27,327 nucleotides of DNA from a virus. This document shows positions 1 to 7,739 of this stretch, in pieces. The stretch covers positions 1-27,327 of IMG/VR virus record IMGVR_UViG_3300046467_001246; one strand, 5' to 3'. Below the pieces are notes generated by a model. The model ran no database searches and was not told the origin of the DNA. It was given only the letters and a program-made list of their open reading frames with translations. The translations under genes and the position numbers were made by a program. The stretch's first letter is position 1; every line of letters starts with the position of its first letter.

Positions 1-1188
1 ATGGGCCAAAGGATAGTAGCAAAGAACGGACACAATCAAACGAAAAAGGAAATCCACCTCATAAATGGGAGCATGATTATGTATGGAGGCCTTGGGGTGA
101 CTCCAGAAGATCAAGATAGAATCAAATCTCTAGAAATTGGGTGGTTTGGAGTAGATGAAGCATCTGAGGCTCCAGTTAAGGTAGTGAATATGTTGAAGGC
201 TAGATTAAGACTTAAATTACCTAATGGAACTTTTCCTAAGTATTTTGGAATGTACGCATCGAACCCTGAGCCTGGTTGGTTAAAGGATGAATTTGTTACT
301 CCACATGTGCTAGGTTCTCCAAGAGAAGATCATATTTTTGTGCAGGCATTAATAAGAGACAATCCTTGGCTGCCTCCTGAGTACTTAGCTGAACTACAGA
401 GAGATAATCCTCCTGCATGGGTAAAGAGGTATGTTAATGGATCATGGGATGCGGTGGAGGGTCAGGTCTGGCCGGATTTTGATAGAGATATTCATGTCTA
501 TCCTAATGAAACTAGTGATTTTGATATACAATTTCCTAATACTCCTGGGCTTAAACCGTTTGGCGGTTTGGATCATGGACAAACTAATCCGACCGCTTTT
601 CTTGCTGCCTACACTGACAGTGATGGGAATATCTTTGTGTTTGATGAATACTACTCAAAAGGCTTAGTTTCCAGCCATTGTAGTTCCCTATCAGAACGTT
701 TTGAAATTGGGGACTTTGACTATATAGAAGCTGATCCATCTATGATGGCAAAAACCCGTGAGAAAAACGGGATGCCATGGAGTATATTTGAGGAGTATGA
801 TGAATATGGAATATCACTTAGTCCAGCAAATAATTCTAAAGAAGCCGGATGGAATCGTGTCGGAGAATATCTACGAGTCGACCCAGAGCATATCCACCCG
901 ATTACTGGAGAGAAAGGAAGTCCTAGACTTTTCTTCTCTGCCAGGTGTAGACACTTACTTACCGAAATACCTGAATATATCTGGAAGAGATTGGCTGATG
1001 AGAACTCTAACCCAAAGGAAGAAGCTAGGAAGTTGAATGATCATGCTTGTGATGCTTTGAGATACTTAATAATGTCCTTACCTTCACCTTATGAAAGAGC
1101 AAAGGAAGATGAAGCTCCTCCTGGTTCTTTTAATTTCATAATGAGGAATAGGAGAGGGAGCAAGAAAAGAGGGATGATTTTAAATTGA
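1..1188 (+). CDS. terL: Terminase large subunit (5'-truncated by window)
   Basis: This is the ATPase/nuclease motor that packages phage DNA into the procapsid. The visible 395 residues carry a Walker B segment with the catalytic acid pair (WFGVDEASE, residues 48-56, D52/E53). The C-terminal RNase H-like nuclease follows, with three acidic motifs: GGLDHG (D191), YIEADPS (D245) and NDHACDALRY (D347). No Walker A P-loop is present, so the ATG at base 1 is an internal Met and the true start lies upstream of the window. The C-terminal tail is basic (MRNRRGSKKRG). The stop overlaps the next gene by four bases (TTGA). Identification as TerL is firm; the packaging type (cos or headful) cannot be told from this fragment. 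Confidence 0.93.
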   Translation: MGQRIVAKNGHNQTKKEIHLINGSMIMYGGLGVTPEDQDRIKSLEIGWFGVDEASEAPVKVVNMLKARLRLKLPNGTFPKYFGMYASNPEPGWLKDEFVTPHVLGSPREDHIFVQALIRDNPWLPPEYLAELQRDNPPAWVKRYVNGSWDAVEGQVWPDFDRDIHVYPNETSDFDIQFPNTPGLKPFGGLDHGQTNPTAFLAAYTDSDGNIFVFDEYYSKGLVSSHCSSLSERFEIGDFDYIEADPSMMAKTREKNGMPWSIFEEYDEYGISLSPANNSKEAGWNRVGEYLRVDPEHIHPITGEKGSPRLFFSARCRHLLTEIPEYIWKRLADENSNPKEEARKLNDHACDALRYLIMSLPSPYERAKEDEAPPGSFNFIMRNRRGSKKRGMILN

Positions 1189-1505
1189 GCAGACGGTCTG
1201 ATGCTATTAAAATACTCATGACGATCTTTAGGCGGTTTAAAGGTAAGAATGAGGATGCTAGGCGATTTAATAGAGGCAGACGTTCCATGTTTAGATTTAA
1301 AAGACGCGATGATGAAAACTTAGAGGTAATGAGCCGTAGGGATACTAATCGTATCTTTATGGATGTGGATGAACGAAGAGAAGCTGATCAATACGTAAAA
1401 CATTCAAAACTTAGAGCTAAAAAGCTAAAACCTACTAAGGATCTCCGTAAAGGCAAGCGTGACCGGAGACAACGTAATGAACCTATAGGATTCTCGAGGA
1501 ATTAA
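1185..1505 (+). CDS. Very basic small protein between terminase and portal
   Basis: This 106-aa protein is extremely rich in Arg and Lys along its whole length, with runs such as RRFNRGRR and RKGKRDRRQRN, and has few hydrophobic residues. I recognise no family. The composition suggests a nucleic-acid-binding or disordered protein, and the position suggests packaging or head assembly; both are inference. The start is taken as TTG at 1185, which overlaps the terminase stop in a TTGA junction. An in-frame ATG at 1218 is the alternative but has no visible Shine-Dalgarno. The stop overlaps the portal start as TAATG, consistent with translational coupling. Confidence 0.7.
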   Translation: MSRRSDAIKILMTIFRRFKGKNEDARRFNRGRRSMFRFKRRDDENLEVMSRRDTNRIFMDVDERREADQYVKHSKLRAKKLKPTKDLRKGKRDRRQRNEPIGFSRN

Positions 1506-3502
1506 TGGCTAGAAAAGATAAAGACGCTAGTAATAAGGATGAACTTTATAGAGTCTGGTTAGCTAAGATTCAGATGGCCAAGGATTGGCATGAGGAGAAT
1601 AAGGGTAAGGAGATGAAGGAGTACCGCTTAGCCTATGAAGGTCATCAGTGGGCAGAGGAAGATAAGGCTAAGTACAATAATGAGATAGTTGATAATATGG
1701 TCTATATGGTAGTATCAACTTTAGGCCCAGCTATTGGGATGTCCCGTCCTGAAACCTTTGTTAAACCTTTAACCTCTAAAGTAGTAGTCAATGGCCAGCC
1801 TGTAGATCCTTCTATAGCTGCTGCTAGATTAAAGGTCTTAATTGATTACCTTTGGCAGAAACTTGACCTTGAAGTTGAGTTTATGAAAGCTATTGATGAT
1901 TCCCTTATTGCTCATGACGGGTGCTTCTATACAGGTTATGATATGGAAGTGTTTGAAACTGAAACTGATGAAGGGTTTAAGGTGGATTTGATTGAATCTG
2001 AGAATCTTGTATGTGAGAGGATTGATTCTGATTTTATCTTAGTCGATCCAATGAACATGGATCCTGATCTTAAGAAAGCCCGATGGATTGCTATTAAGTG
2101 GCAGAGACAGCTTTCTGAGGTTAAAGAAGATGCAAGGTTTAAGAATACTAAAGATCTCCAGCCAAATGGAACTGTTGTTTTCGATAAGGTTACCCAGAGG
2201 ATTAGGTTTACTATTGGAAATATGGAATCGGGCCAACCTGCTTCTAAGCCTAAAGAAAGATGGGCTGAAGCTGTCGAAGGGTATGATATTTGGGATAAGA
2301 AAAATCAACGTCTTTATACCTTAGTCTTAACTCATGATAAGTTTTTACGGGAGGATGGGGAGTGGCCTTTAGAGTACAATGGGAATGGTTTTCCAATTGA
2401 CTTTCTTTGGTATAACTACAATCCAATCAAAGGTCATGCTTTAGCTGATACTGGTTTATATATGAGTAAACAGAAGGCTTTGAATTTCTTAGAATCCCTC
2501 CAAATAGACCATGCAGATGTTCAATCAAATGTTAAGCTTTTATTAGATAAGAAGAAATTACCTCCTGGGCAGGATGTTGAGAAATGGGCTACTGGGCCAG
2601 CTTGGTCTTGGTTGTATACAAAGGGGGATACTTCAACCGCTGCTACTTTATTAAGTACAGCTCCAGGAGCTGGTGAACTACACGCTGTTATTCAGACATT
2701 GAAACGGGATATCTTAGCTCAGGTTGGAGTTGACCAATTTATGGTTGGGAATGCAGAGAAATTAGAAACAGCTGCAGAAGCTAATAAAATATCCCAAGGA
2801 TCAACTGCTAAACATAGTTTTAGGGCACGAGCTGTTGAAAGGTTTGAATCTAAAGTATTAACTAAACTTGCTAAAGTAGCCCAACAGGTTAGTGAAGAGA
2901 CAGAGATTCCCCTTGATCCTTCACAGTTCTCAGACTTAGCTATTAATAATCCAGACTTGCTTAAAACTGGGAGGTCTCAGGAAGTGGCTGGTGGAGAAGT
3001 TCAAGAGAAATTACCTTTTATGAAGATAGATCAAGATCTACTCTCTGGGGATTTCCTATTTGAAATCAAAGTAGGTTCAACTGGTCATACTAATGAGAGT
3101 ACTGAGAGACAAGATGCTATGGCATTGGGGGGTATGGCTCAACAGAATCCTTTAATTAACAAAGTTGAATTGACTAAGATATTACTTGAAAAGTTTGGAT
3201 TCTCACATTTGATGCCGAGGTTGTTAAGAGATCCTCAAGAGGTTGCGAAGGAGCAGCAACAACAGATGCAACAACGTATGCAAATGCAAATGGCTGAACC
3301 TCAATTGAAGACACAAACTGACCTCCAGAAAACTCAAGCTAAGAACCAAACAGCTGAGAGGGTTGCACAGATTAAAGCTGGAACGGATACTCAGGATGCT
3401 AGTGTTAAAGCTGATTCTGACCAGAAGACTAGGGATAATAACCTAGTAATGAAAGTTCTTGAGTTAGCTAGGAATAAAGATAAGAATGGTGGTAGTAAAT
3501 AA
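1505..3502 (+). CDS. Portal protein
   Basis: This is the dodecameric head vertex ring through which DNA enters and leaves. The 665-aa length, the position directly after terminase, and the sequence style fit P22/SU10-like podovirus portals. The N-terminus is charged and helical (AKDWHEENKGKEMKEYR). A region near NEIVDNMVYMVVSTLGPAIG follows, then a beta-rich wing, and a long C-terminal Gln-rich helical tail (QQQQMQQRMQMQMAEPQLK, from about residue 583). Such a C-terminal barrel or coiled coil is known for P22-type portals. The start ATG overlaps the previous stop (TAATG), and the stop overlaps the zinc-ribbon gene start in the same way. Assignment rests on size, order and composition rather than a catalytic motif. 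Confidence 0.85.
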   Translation: MARKDKDASNKDELYRVWLAKIQMAKDWHEENKGKEMKEYRLAYEGHQWAEEDKAKYNNEIVDNMVYMVVSTLGPAIGMSRPETFVKPLTSKVVVNGQPVDPSIAAARLKVLIDYLWQKLDLEVEFMKAIDDSLIAHDGCFYTGYDMEVFETETDEGFKVDLIESENLVCERIDSDFILVDPMNMDPDLKKARWIAIKWQRQLSEVKEDARFKNTKDLQPNGTVVFDKVTQRIRFTIGNMESGQPASKPKERWAEAVEGYDIWDKKNQRLYTLVLTHDKFLREDGEWPLEYNGNGFPIDFLWYNYNPIKGHALADTGLYMSKQKALNFLESLQIDHADVQSNVKLLLDKKKLPPGQDVEKWATGPAWSWLYTKGDTSTAATLLSTAPGAGELHAVIQTLKRDILAQVGVDQFMVGNAEKLETAAEANKISQGSTAKHSFRARAVERFESKVLTKLAKVAQQVSEETEIPLDPSQFSDLAINNPDLLKTGRSQEVAGGEVQEKLPFMKIDQDLLSGDFLFEIKVGSTGHTNESTERQDAMALGGMAQQNPLINKVELTKILLEKFGFSHLMPRLLRDPQEVAKEQQQQMQQRMQMQMAEPQLKTQTDLQKTQAKNQTAERVAQIKAGTDTQDASVKADSDQKTRDNNLVMKVLELARNKDKNGGSK

Positions 3503-3831
3503 TGCCAATCTATGACCTAAAGTGTCCTAAATGTAAATATGAATGGGAAGCATTTACTTCTGTGTCTAATAAGGATAAATCTAATTGCTTACTCTGTGGA
3601 ACATTCGGTATTACCTTAATAACATGTAAATCAGCCCCTGAAGTCTATGGTTATTATAACCCAGGCTTAGGAGCATACATATCTAGTAAAAAAGCAGAAA
3701 GTTTAATCAAGAAGGAAAAGAATCTGGAGGAACTTTCTCCATATGAAACCATCTCGACAACTCACTTAATTACAAGGGAGAACGAGAAAAAACGAAGACT
3801 AGCGAACGATTATCTCGAAAACGCTAAGTAG
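3502..3831 (+). CDS. Zinc-ribbon protein (FmdB-like N-terminus)
   Basis: A 109-aa protein beginning MPIYDLKCPKC, with two Cys pairs, CPKC (residues 8-11) and CLLC (residues 29-32). The spacing fits a treble-clef/zinc-ribbon knuckle like the FmdB family of putative regulatory proteins. The C-terminal half is charged and helical with no recognisable domain (KKAESLIKKEKNLEEL, RENEKKRRLANDYLENAK). It lies between portal and scaffold with a TAATG overlap to the portal. Small zinc ribbons in this position occur in other podovirus-like genomes, but their function is not established. It may be a virion or assembly factor, or a nucleic-acid-binding protein. Confidence 0.8.
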   Translation: MPIYDLKCPKCKYEWEAFTSVSNKDKSNCLLCGTFGITLITCKSAPEVYGYYNPGLGAYISSKKAESLIKKEKNLEELSPYETISTTHLITRENEKKRRLANDYLENAK

Positions 3832-3842
3832 AAAGGATTAAC

Positions 3843-4751
3843 ATGGCAAATGAAGAAGATGTAAATTCAGAACCCAAAACTGCTGCAAGAGCCTCTAATT
3901 TAATCATGGAAGATGACGACGAGTTCGGAAGTCCTGATGATTTCGGAAAAGACGTCATGGATGAGGAAGATGAGGGAGAACTGGATGAAGGAGAAGACGA
4001 GGAAGAACTTTATGATGAAGAATCCTCAGAGGACGAATTTAGTCCAGAGTCTAAGTCTTATCGAGAAATGCAATCAATGTATTCCAAGACTCAGAGCAAG
4101 GCTTCCGAGCTGGAAGGGAATTTACAGGAGATGGAGGACCGTCTCGCACCCCTAGGAGGTCTCGATAAGGTTGTAGAGGCATTGTCCTATATACAAACAG
4201 ATCCAGAATTTCGTTCATTAGCAATGAAGAAGGCGGGACAGACTATACCTGGTATTGATGAGTCTAAACTTACCGGAGATCAAAAGGAAGCTCTTGATTT
4301 AGTTAAGCAGACTGTTCATTCTGAACTTCGTGGTGAACTACAAAAGCTAATGAAATACAAAATTGATCCTCTCTCTGATCAGGTCCGTCAGGGCAACTTG
4401 GATACTATCGCAGATGACCTGCTTACTAATTATGGGGAGCAGTTTACTGATCAGTTGGAAACGATTGAACAGTTAGCAAAAAGCCTTCCTAAGGAGCAGC
4501 TGGATAATCCTACTTACCAAGTTATGGAAGATTTGTTTCATAAATCTTTACGAGAGGACGGGAAAGCTGAGAATTATTACCTCAATGAGTACCAAGCTAA
4601 GACTAATAGGAAAAGAAGCAAGTCAACGGGATCTCCAGCTGGTGGTCAGATGGAGCCAAATCAGCCCTCGTTTAATAAGCCGAAAACTATGTTCGATGCT
4701 ATGAAGATCGCGGATAGAAAAGCGGCTTTCCGTGGGCGTAACCGTAAATAG
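3843..4751 (+). CDS. Capsid scaffolding protein
   Basis: A 302-aa, strongly acidic protein that would act as the internal scaffold for procapsid assembly. Residues about 22-65 are dominated by Asp and Glu (EEDEGELDEGEDEEELYDEE), followed by a predicted coiled coil (KTQSKASELEGNLQEMEDR). The C-terminus turns basic (NRKRSKSTG and DRKAAFRGRNRK), as in P22-type scaffolds, where a basic C-terminal helix pair binds the coat protein. It sits immediately before the coat gene with a good ribosome site (AAGGA, 6 bases before ATG). No protease domain is visible. Confidence 0.82.
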   Translation: MANEEDVNSEPKTAARASNLIMEDDDEFGSPDDFGKDVMDEEDEGELDEGEDEEELYDEESSEDEFSPESKSYREMQSMYSKTQSKASELEGNLQEMEDRLAPLGGLDKVVEALSYIQTDPEFRSLAMKKAGQTIPGIDESKLTGDQKEALDLVKQTVHSELRGELQKLMKYKIDPLSDQVRQGNLDTIADDLLTNYGEQFTDQLETIEQLAKSLPKEQLDNPTYQVMEDLFHKSLREDGKAENYYLNEYQAKTNRKRSKSTGSPAGGQMEPNQPSFNKPKTMFDAMKIADRKAAFRGRNRK

Positions 4752-4761
4752 GAGTAGTTAA

Positions 4762-5748
4762 ATGGCAGATTTTCGTACAGAGTCACGTACTTATAATGCC
4801 TTACTCACGACTACTTTGCAAGAGTATATACCAACTCTTCAAGATAATATTTTCATTGAAGAGCCACTGTTGTCATGGATGAATGGGAAGCTTGGGAAGG
4901 CTACAGGGCGGGATGGTTCCGCTAAACGAGTCCTCTCAGGTGGTGAATCTATCCTAGAGCCAATTTTGTATGAAGCTAATAGTACAATAAATTCATACTC
5001 TGGTGCCGAGGCTATTGACACCACGCTTCAAGATGGTATGACAAATGCGAAGTATAGTTGGTCTCAGTATTCGGGTACTGTGGGAATCACAGGGCTTGAA
5101 AAGAGATCTAATCGTGGTAAGCATGCTTTGATTAACCTATTAGGATCGAAGACTACGCAACTTGAAAGTTCTCTCTCCGAAAGGTTAAGTACTGATCTGT
5201 GGGCAAGTACAGTAGGGAATGGTGGTAAGAACATCAATGGTATGCCGTTGCATGTTTCTAATTCACTGTCCTCTGGTGGACTAAGCGTTTCAGACATCGG
5301 TGCAACTTGGTTGTCCCCTGTTACAGACACTATTACTTTTTCAAGTGCTGGTGTAACGAAGATGGATAATATGTATAACCAACTTCGTATCCAAGGGGGC
5401 TTTCCGAGAGTTATATTCACCACACCGACTGTCTATGAACTGTATAATGCAGATCAGCAGTCACAGAAACGGTATACAAATACCATGGTAATGGATGCTG
5501 GATTTTTAAATGTTACCTTTAATGAAGTTCCGGTAATATTTGATAATCGTTGTACGTCTGGAGCTATGTATTTCTTGGATCCTAGACATGTGAAGTGGGT
5601 TGTCCACTCTGAAGCTGATTTCACAATGGATGCTGCTGGATTCCAAACCCCAATCGGTCAGGATGTTAGTATGACTAAGATTCTATTCATGGGGCAAACA
5701 ACGACGAATAACCGACGCCGACTTGGTTATTTGACATCCATTACTTAA
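4762..5748 (+). CDS. Major capsid protein
   Basis: A 328-aa protein with the features of an HK97-fold coat. It has an N-terminal arm (YNALLTTTLQEYIPTLQDNIF), an E-loop-like stretch (LEPILYEANSTINSYSGAEAI) and an axial-domain-like C-terminus ending PIGQDVSMTKILFMGQTTTNN. It follows the scaffold gene after 10 bases, with GGAG 8 bases before the ATG, and precedes a small decoration-like gene. This is the expected order for a podovirus-like head module. I assign it from order, length and sequence style; no diagnostic catalytic residues exist for this family. Confidence 0.88.
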   Translation: MADFRTESRTYNALLTTTLQEYIPTLQDNIFIEEPLLSWMNGKLGKATGRDGSAKRVLSGGESILEPILYEANSTINSYSGAEAIDTTLQDGMTNAKYSWSQYSGTVGITGLEKRSNRGKHALINLLGSKTTQLESSLSERLSTDLWASTVGNGGKNINGMPLHVSNSLSSGGLSVSDIGATWLSPVTDTITFSSAGVTKMDNMYNQLRIQGGFPRVIFTTPTVYELYNADQQSQKRYTNTMVMDAGFLNVTFNEVPVIFDNRCTSGAMYFLDPRHVKWVVHSEADFTMDAAGFQTPIGQDVSMTKILFMGQTTTNNRRRLGYLTSIT

Positions 5749-5764
5749 GAAAGGAGGATGACTC

Positions 5765-6259
5765 ATGGCTTTTAAACAAGTTGATACTATAATTCATGGA
5801 ACTCAAAAGTTCGCTGATACTAGTACTTCTCAAGAACATCCTCTGGGGCATATCGTACAGGCATGGGACTCAACTTACCTGACAGGTACTTTTATCTACC
5901 TGAAAGGTGTGGCTTCTACAGTTGTTGGAAGTTGGGTTACTTATGCTGCTGACGATTATACCACTGCTCTTCTAGTTGCTAATGCTGTTGGACCTGTAGC
6001 TGTAGCCATGTCCATTAATGTAGCTAGTCAGTATGGATGGTATCAGATTGATGGTAAAGCTGTTGGTAAGGTTTTATCTGGTTTTGCTGATAATGGCAAT
6101 GTTTATGGAACGGCTACTGCGGGTTCTATAGACGATGCTATTGTTGCTGGGGATAGAGTGCAACATGCCAAGGGTGCTTCAGCCATTGGTACTCCATCTT
6201 CTGGTCTAGCTGAAATGGAGATTCACAGACCATTTGTGAATAATGCTTTAGCTGATTAA
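5765..6259 (+). CDS. Probable head decoration or stabilisation protein
   Basis: A 164-aa protein rich in small residues and short beta strands (TGTFIYLKGVASTVVGSWV, ALLVANAVGPVAVAMS, GDRVQHAKGASAIGTPSSG). It starts 16 bases after the coat gene and has one of the strongest ribosome sites in the window (AAGGAGG, 7 bases before ATG), so a high expression level is inferred. In many phages a small beta-rich gene right after the coat encodes a capsid cement protein. No specific family is recognised with certainty. The transcript seems to end just after it at the hairpin 6267-6300. Confidence 0.65.
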   Translation: MAFKQVDTIIHGTQKFADTSTSQEHPLGHIVQAWDSTYLTGTFIYLKGVASTVVGSWVTYAADDYTTALLVANAVGPVAVAMSINVASQYGWYQIDGKAVGKVLSGFADNGNVYGTATAGSIDDAIVAGDRVQHAKGASAIGTPSSGLAEMEIHRPFVNNALAD

Positions 6260-6266
6260 CCTTCGT

Positions 6267-6300
6267 AAGTTCCTCTCCTTAGAGATAGGGAGGGGAGCTT
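6267..6300 (+). terminator. Terminator-like hairpin after the capsid operon
   Basis: Bases 6267-6278 (aagttcctctcc) pair with 6289-6300 in a 12-bp stem containing two G-T wobbles, around a 10-base loop. It starts eight bases after the decoration gene stop. Only a weak AT-rich tract (gcattaattt) follows rather than a clean T run, so termination may be partial. A partial terminator would leave the capsid genes more highly expressed than the downstream tail genes. Confidence 0.6.
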
Positions 6301-6323
6301 GCATTAATTTAAGGATTTAGACA

Positions 6324-6647
6324 ATGGCATCATGGGCTGAGCTTTTGGGTGGAAGTGGTGGACAGGCAGAGGCAGGAACTACTTACGGGCGTTCTGGAGG
6401 GGAGGGTCCACAGATAGGGATGAGAGGTGGAGATCCTCAAGGTCAAGGCGGGTATTTAGCCCAGTTACTGAGAAAGATGAAAGCGAATCGAGGAGATTTC
6501 ATCCAAGCTACTAAAGATAATGCTGGCGCAGGGAGCTTAAGTGGAGCTATTGGTGGTGGTGGAAGAGCACGAGGAGGGATTGTTAGTAATACTCCAGGAA
6601 TTGTTCAATTATTAAGTTTACTAGCCAATAGGAATAGACAATTCTAA
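6324..6647 (+). CDS. Gly-rich small protein of unknown function
   Basis: A 107-aa protein with a very high Gly content (LLGGSGGQAEAGTTYG, GAIGGGGRARGG) and short hydrophobic helices near the C-terminus (IVQLLSLLAN). AAGGA lies about 10 bases before the ATG. No family is recognised. The position between capsid and tail modules suggests a minor virion or assembly protein, but that is inference from context only. It is the first gene after the terminator-like hairpin. Confidence 0.6.
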   Translation: MASWAELLGGSGGQAEAGTTYGRSGGEGPQIGMRGGDPQGQGGYLAQLLRKMKANRGDFIQATKDNAGAGSLSGAIGGGGRARGGIVSNTPGIVQLLSLLANRNRQF

Positions 6648-6804
6648 CCCCCGGTGATGACTTGAGACGCGTAGATGGAATAGCTCATGGACTCCGGCAC
6701 TCCAGCTCTAAGTTTTATACTTTCGTCTTGAGATCAACCGTGTCGTGGCTGAGGGATATGGTTAGAGTGATGGTTAATCCTTCCTCTAACCGTATCTCGG
6801 GGGT
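6647..6804 (+). ncRNA. Candidate structured RNA in an otherwise gene-poor gap
   Basis: The 216 bases between 6648 and 6863 hold no convincing gene but fold well. Hairpin P3 pairs 6755-6767 with 6784-6796: 13 bp with one T-G wobble and a 16-base loop. A second helix pairs 6661-6669 with 6724-6732 (9 bp, two wobbles) and contains an inner stem (agc/gct plus tgga/tcca, 6682-6707). A closing 7-bp GC-rich helix pairs acccccg (6647-6653) with cgggggt (6798-6804). P3 abuts this closing helix, giving a three-way junction. P3 is unlikely to be chance; the 7-bp helix alone could be. It could be a leader, a small RNA or merely a processing hairpin. It is not a tRNA: there is no T-arm. Confidence 0.35.
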
Positions 6805-6874
6805 ATTGGAAGAAATTAGAAATATGGTAAATGATTCAATCACTTACCACATAAAGGGGATGTATGCCAGTTAA
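6662..6874 (+). CDS. Doubtful 70-aa open frame overlapping the RNA candidate
   Basis: A TTG-initiated frame of 70 codons fills the gap before the next gene and overlaps its start by 11 bases. There is no Shine-Dalgarno before the TTG. The product (LRHSSSKFYTFVLRSTVSW and onward) has no recognisable domain. An internal ATG at 6758, with GAGGG two bases upstream, would give only 38 residues. The same bases form the hairpins described for the RNA candidate. I list it because the gap is otherwise empty, but I think it is more likely non-coding. Confidence 0.2.
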   Translation: MRRVDGIAHGLRHSSSKFYTFVLRSTVSWLRDMVRVMVNPSSNRISGVLEEIRNMVNDSITYHIKGMYAS

Positions 6875-7739
6875 TCTAAACGAAAACAGCATGCAACAAT
6901 TTCAAAATTTACCAGCTCATATTCAACAAAGAATAGCTGATCAGTCTGCAATGGATCGAACTGGTCAATATGGTGGTGTATTTCCAGCATCCCAAGCTGA
7001 ACAAGCCGCTGATAGGTTTAGGTCTATGACCTTTGATGATGCAATGTATGGTGGTATGGATGCGGCTTTGACTGTACTTGGTGGGGCAGAAAAAGCATTT
7101 AGCCCAATACAAACTTTATTTCCTGACATAAGTCGACCAAGAGATGAGTTTTATGGAATGAGTCCTGAAGAAACACAACAAGGATTAGATTCCCATGCGG
7201 CTAGTTATTATGATATGGTTGGGCGTGTTCCTGATGAGACAGTAGATAGGTTCGATGCTGTTACTAATCCATTAACCTTAGACAGAGCTAATTATCCCCA
7301 ACAGGGGGGTCCTGATCCTGATAGTTTTAACGCCTTTATGAGAGCCTTTGGGAGCCAAGTAGAAACTCCTATTAACTTAGGAATGGATGCACTTATACTT
7401 AAAGGGCTTATGAAGGGGAGGCCTATAAAGAGTTTACTGGCGACTGTTAGAAAAAAGATGGAGAAAATGAAATCTAAGTATGCAAAAAAACCAGATGCTA
7501 AGATGGAACTATCTTTATCTCCACCAAAAAGGTCACAAGAGGTTGGAATTATAGATCCATTTAAAGATAAAAAGGAAATGGCTGCGTTGAGACAAAGGTT
7601 AGCAGAAGCAGAACGTAGACAAATTGCTTCAAAGCAACAAGAGAGAACTGGATATATGCCTGCGTCTCATCGAAGAAATAGAGATAGACAACAGAAACAG
7701 ATTGACGATCTTCGGAGATTGACAGATGGCCAAGACTAG
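6864..7739 (+). CDS. Unrecognised 291-aa phage protein
   Basis: The N-terminal half is Gln-, Gly- and Pro-containing and appears loosely ordered (MQQFQNLPAHIQQRIADQSA, SPEETQQGLDSHAASYYDMV). A short hydrophobic segment (INLGMDALILKGLMKG, about residues 171-186) precedes a long basic, helical C-terminus (VRKKMEKMKSKYAKK, KKEMAALRQRLAEAERRQ) that looks like a coiled coil. The ribosome site AAGGGGA lies just before ATG 6864. The stop overlaps the adaptor gene by 14 bases. No family is recognised. Small helical proteins in this place may be minor head or ejection proteins, which is only a guess from position. Confidence 0.65.
   Translation: MPVNLNENSMQQFQNLPAHIQQRIADQSAMDRTGQYGGVFPASQAEQAADRFRSMTFDDAMYGGMDAALTVLGGAEKAFSPIQTLFPDISRPRDEFYGMSPEETQQGLDSHAASYYDMVGRVPDETVDRFDAVTNPLTLDRANYPQQGGPDPDSFNAFMRAFGSQVETPINLGMDALILKGLMKGRPIKSLLATVRKKMEKMKSKYAKKPDAKMELSLSPPKRSQEVGIIDPFKDKKEMAALRQRLAEAERRQIASKQQERTGYMPASHRRNRDRQQKQIDDLRRLTDGQD

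Noticed and set aside
5064-5423. A 119-codon minus-strand frame inside the capsid gene
   Set aside because: Antisense shadow of a clearly coding + strand gene; no ribosome site and no recognisable product.
6647-6804. A tRNA, tmRNA or intron-containing tRNA, suggested by the 7-bp closing stem
   Set aside because: There is no T-arm or GTTCRA-like loop next to the 3' strand, no U8 after the 5' strand and no anticodon arm.
6651-6820. A hammerhead ribozyme, suggested by TGATGA near 6655 and GAAA near 6811
   Set aside because: The CTGANGA core is not matched (G in place of C before TGATGA), and the GAAA is not placed next to a closing stem.
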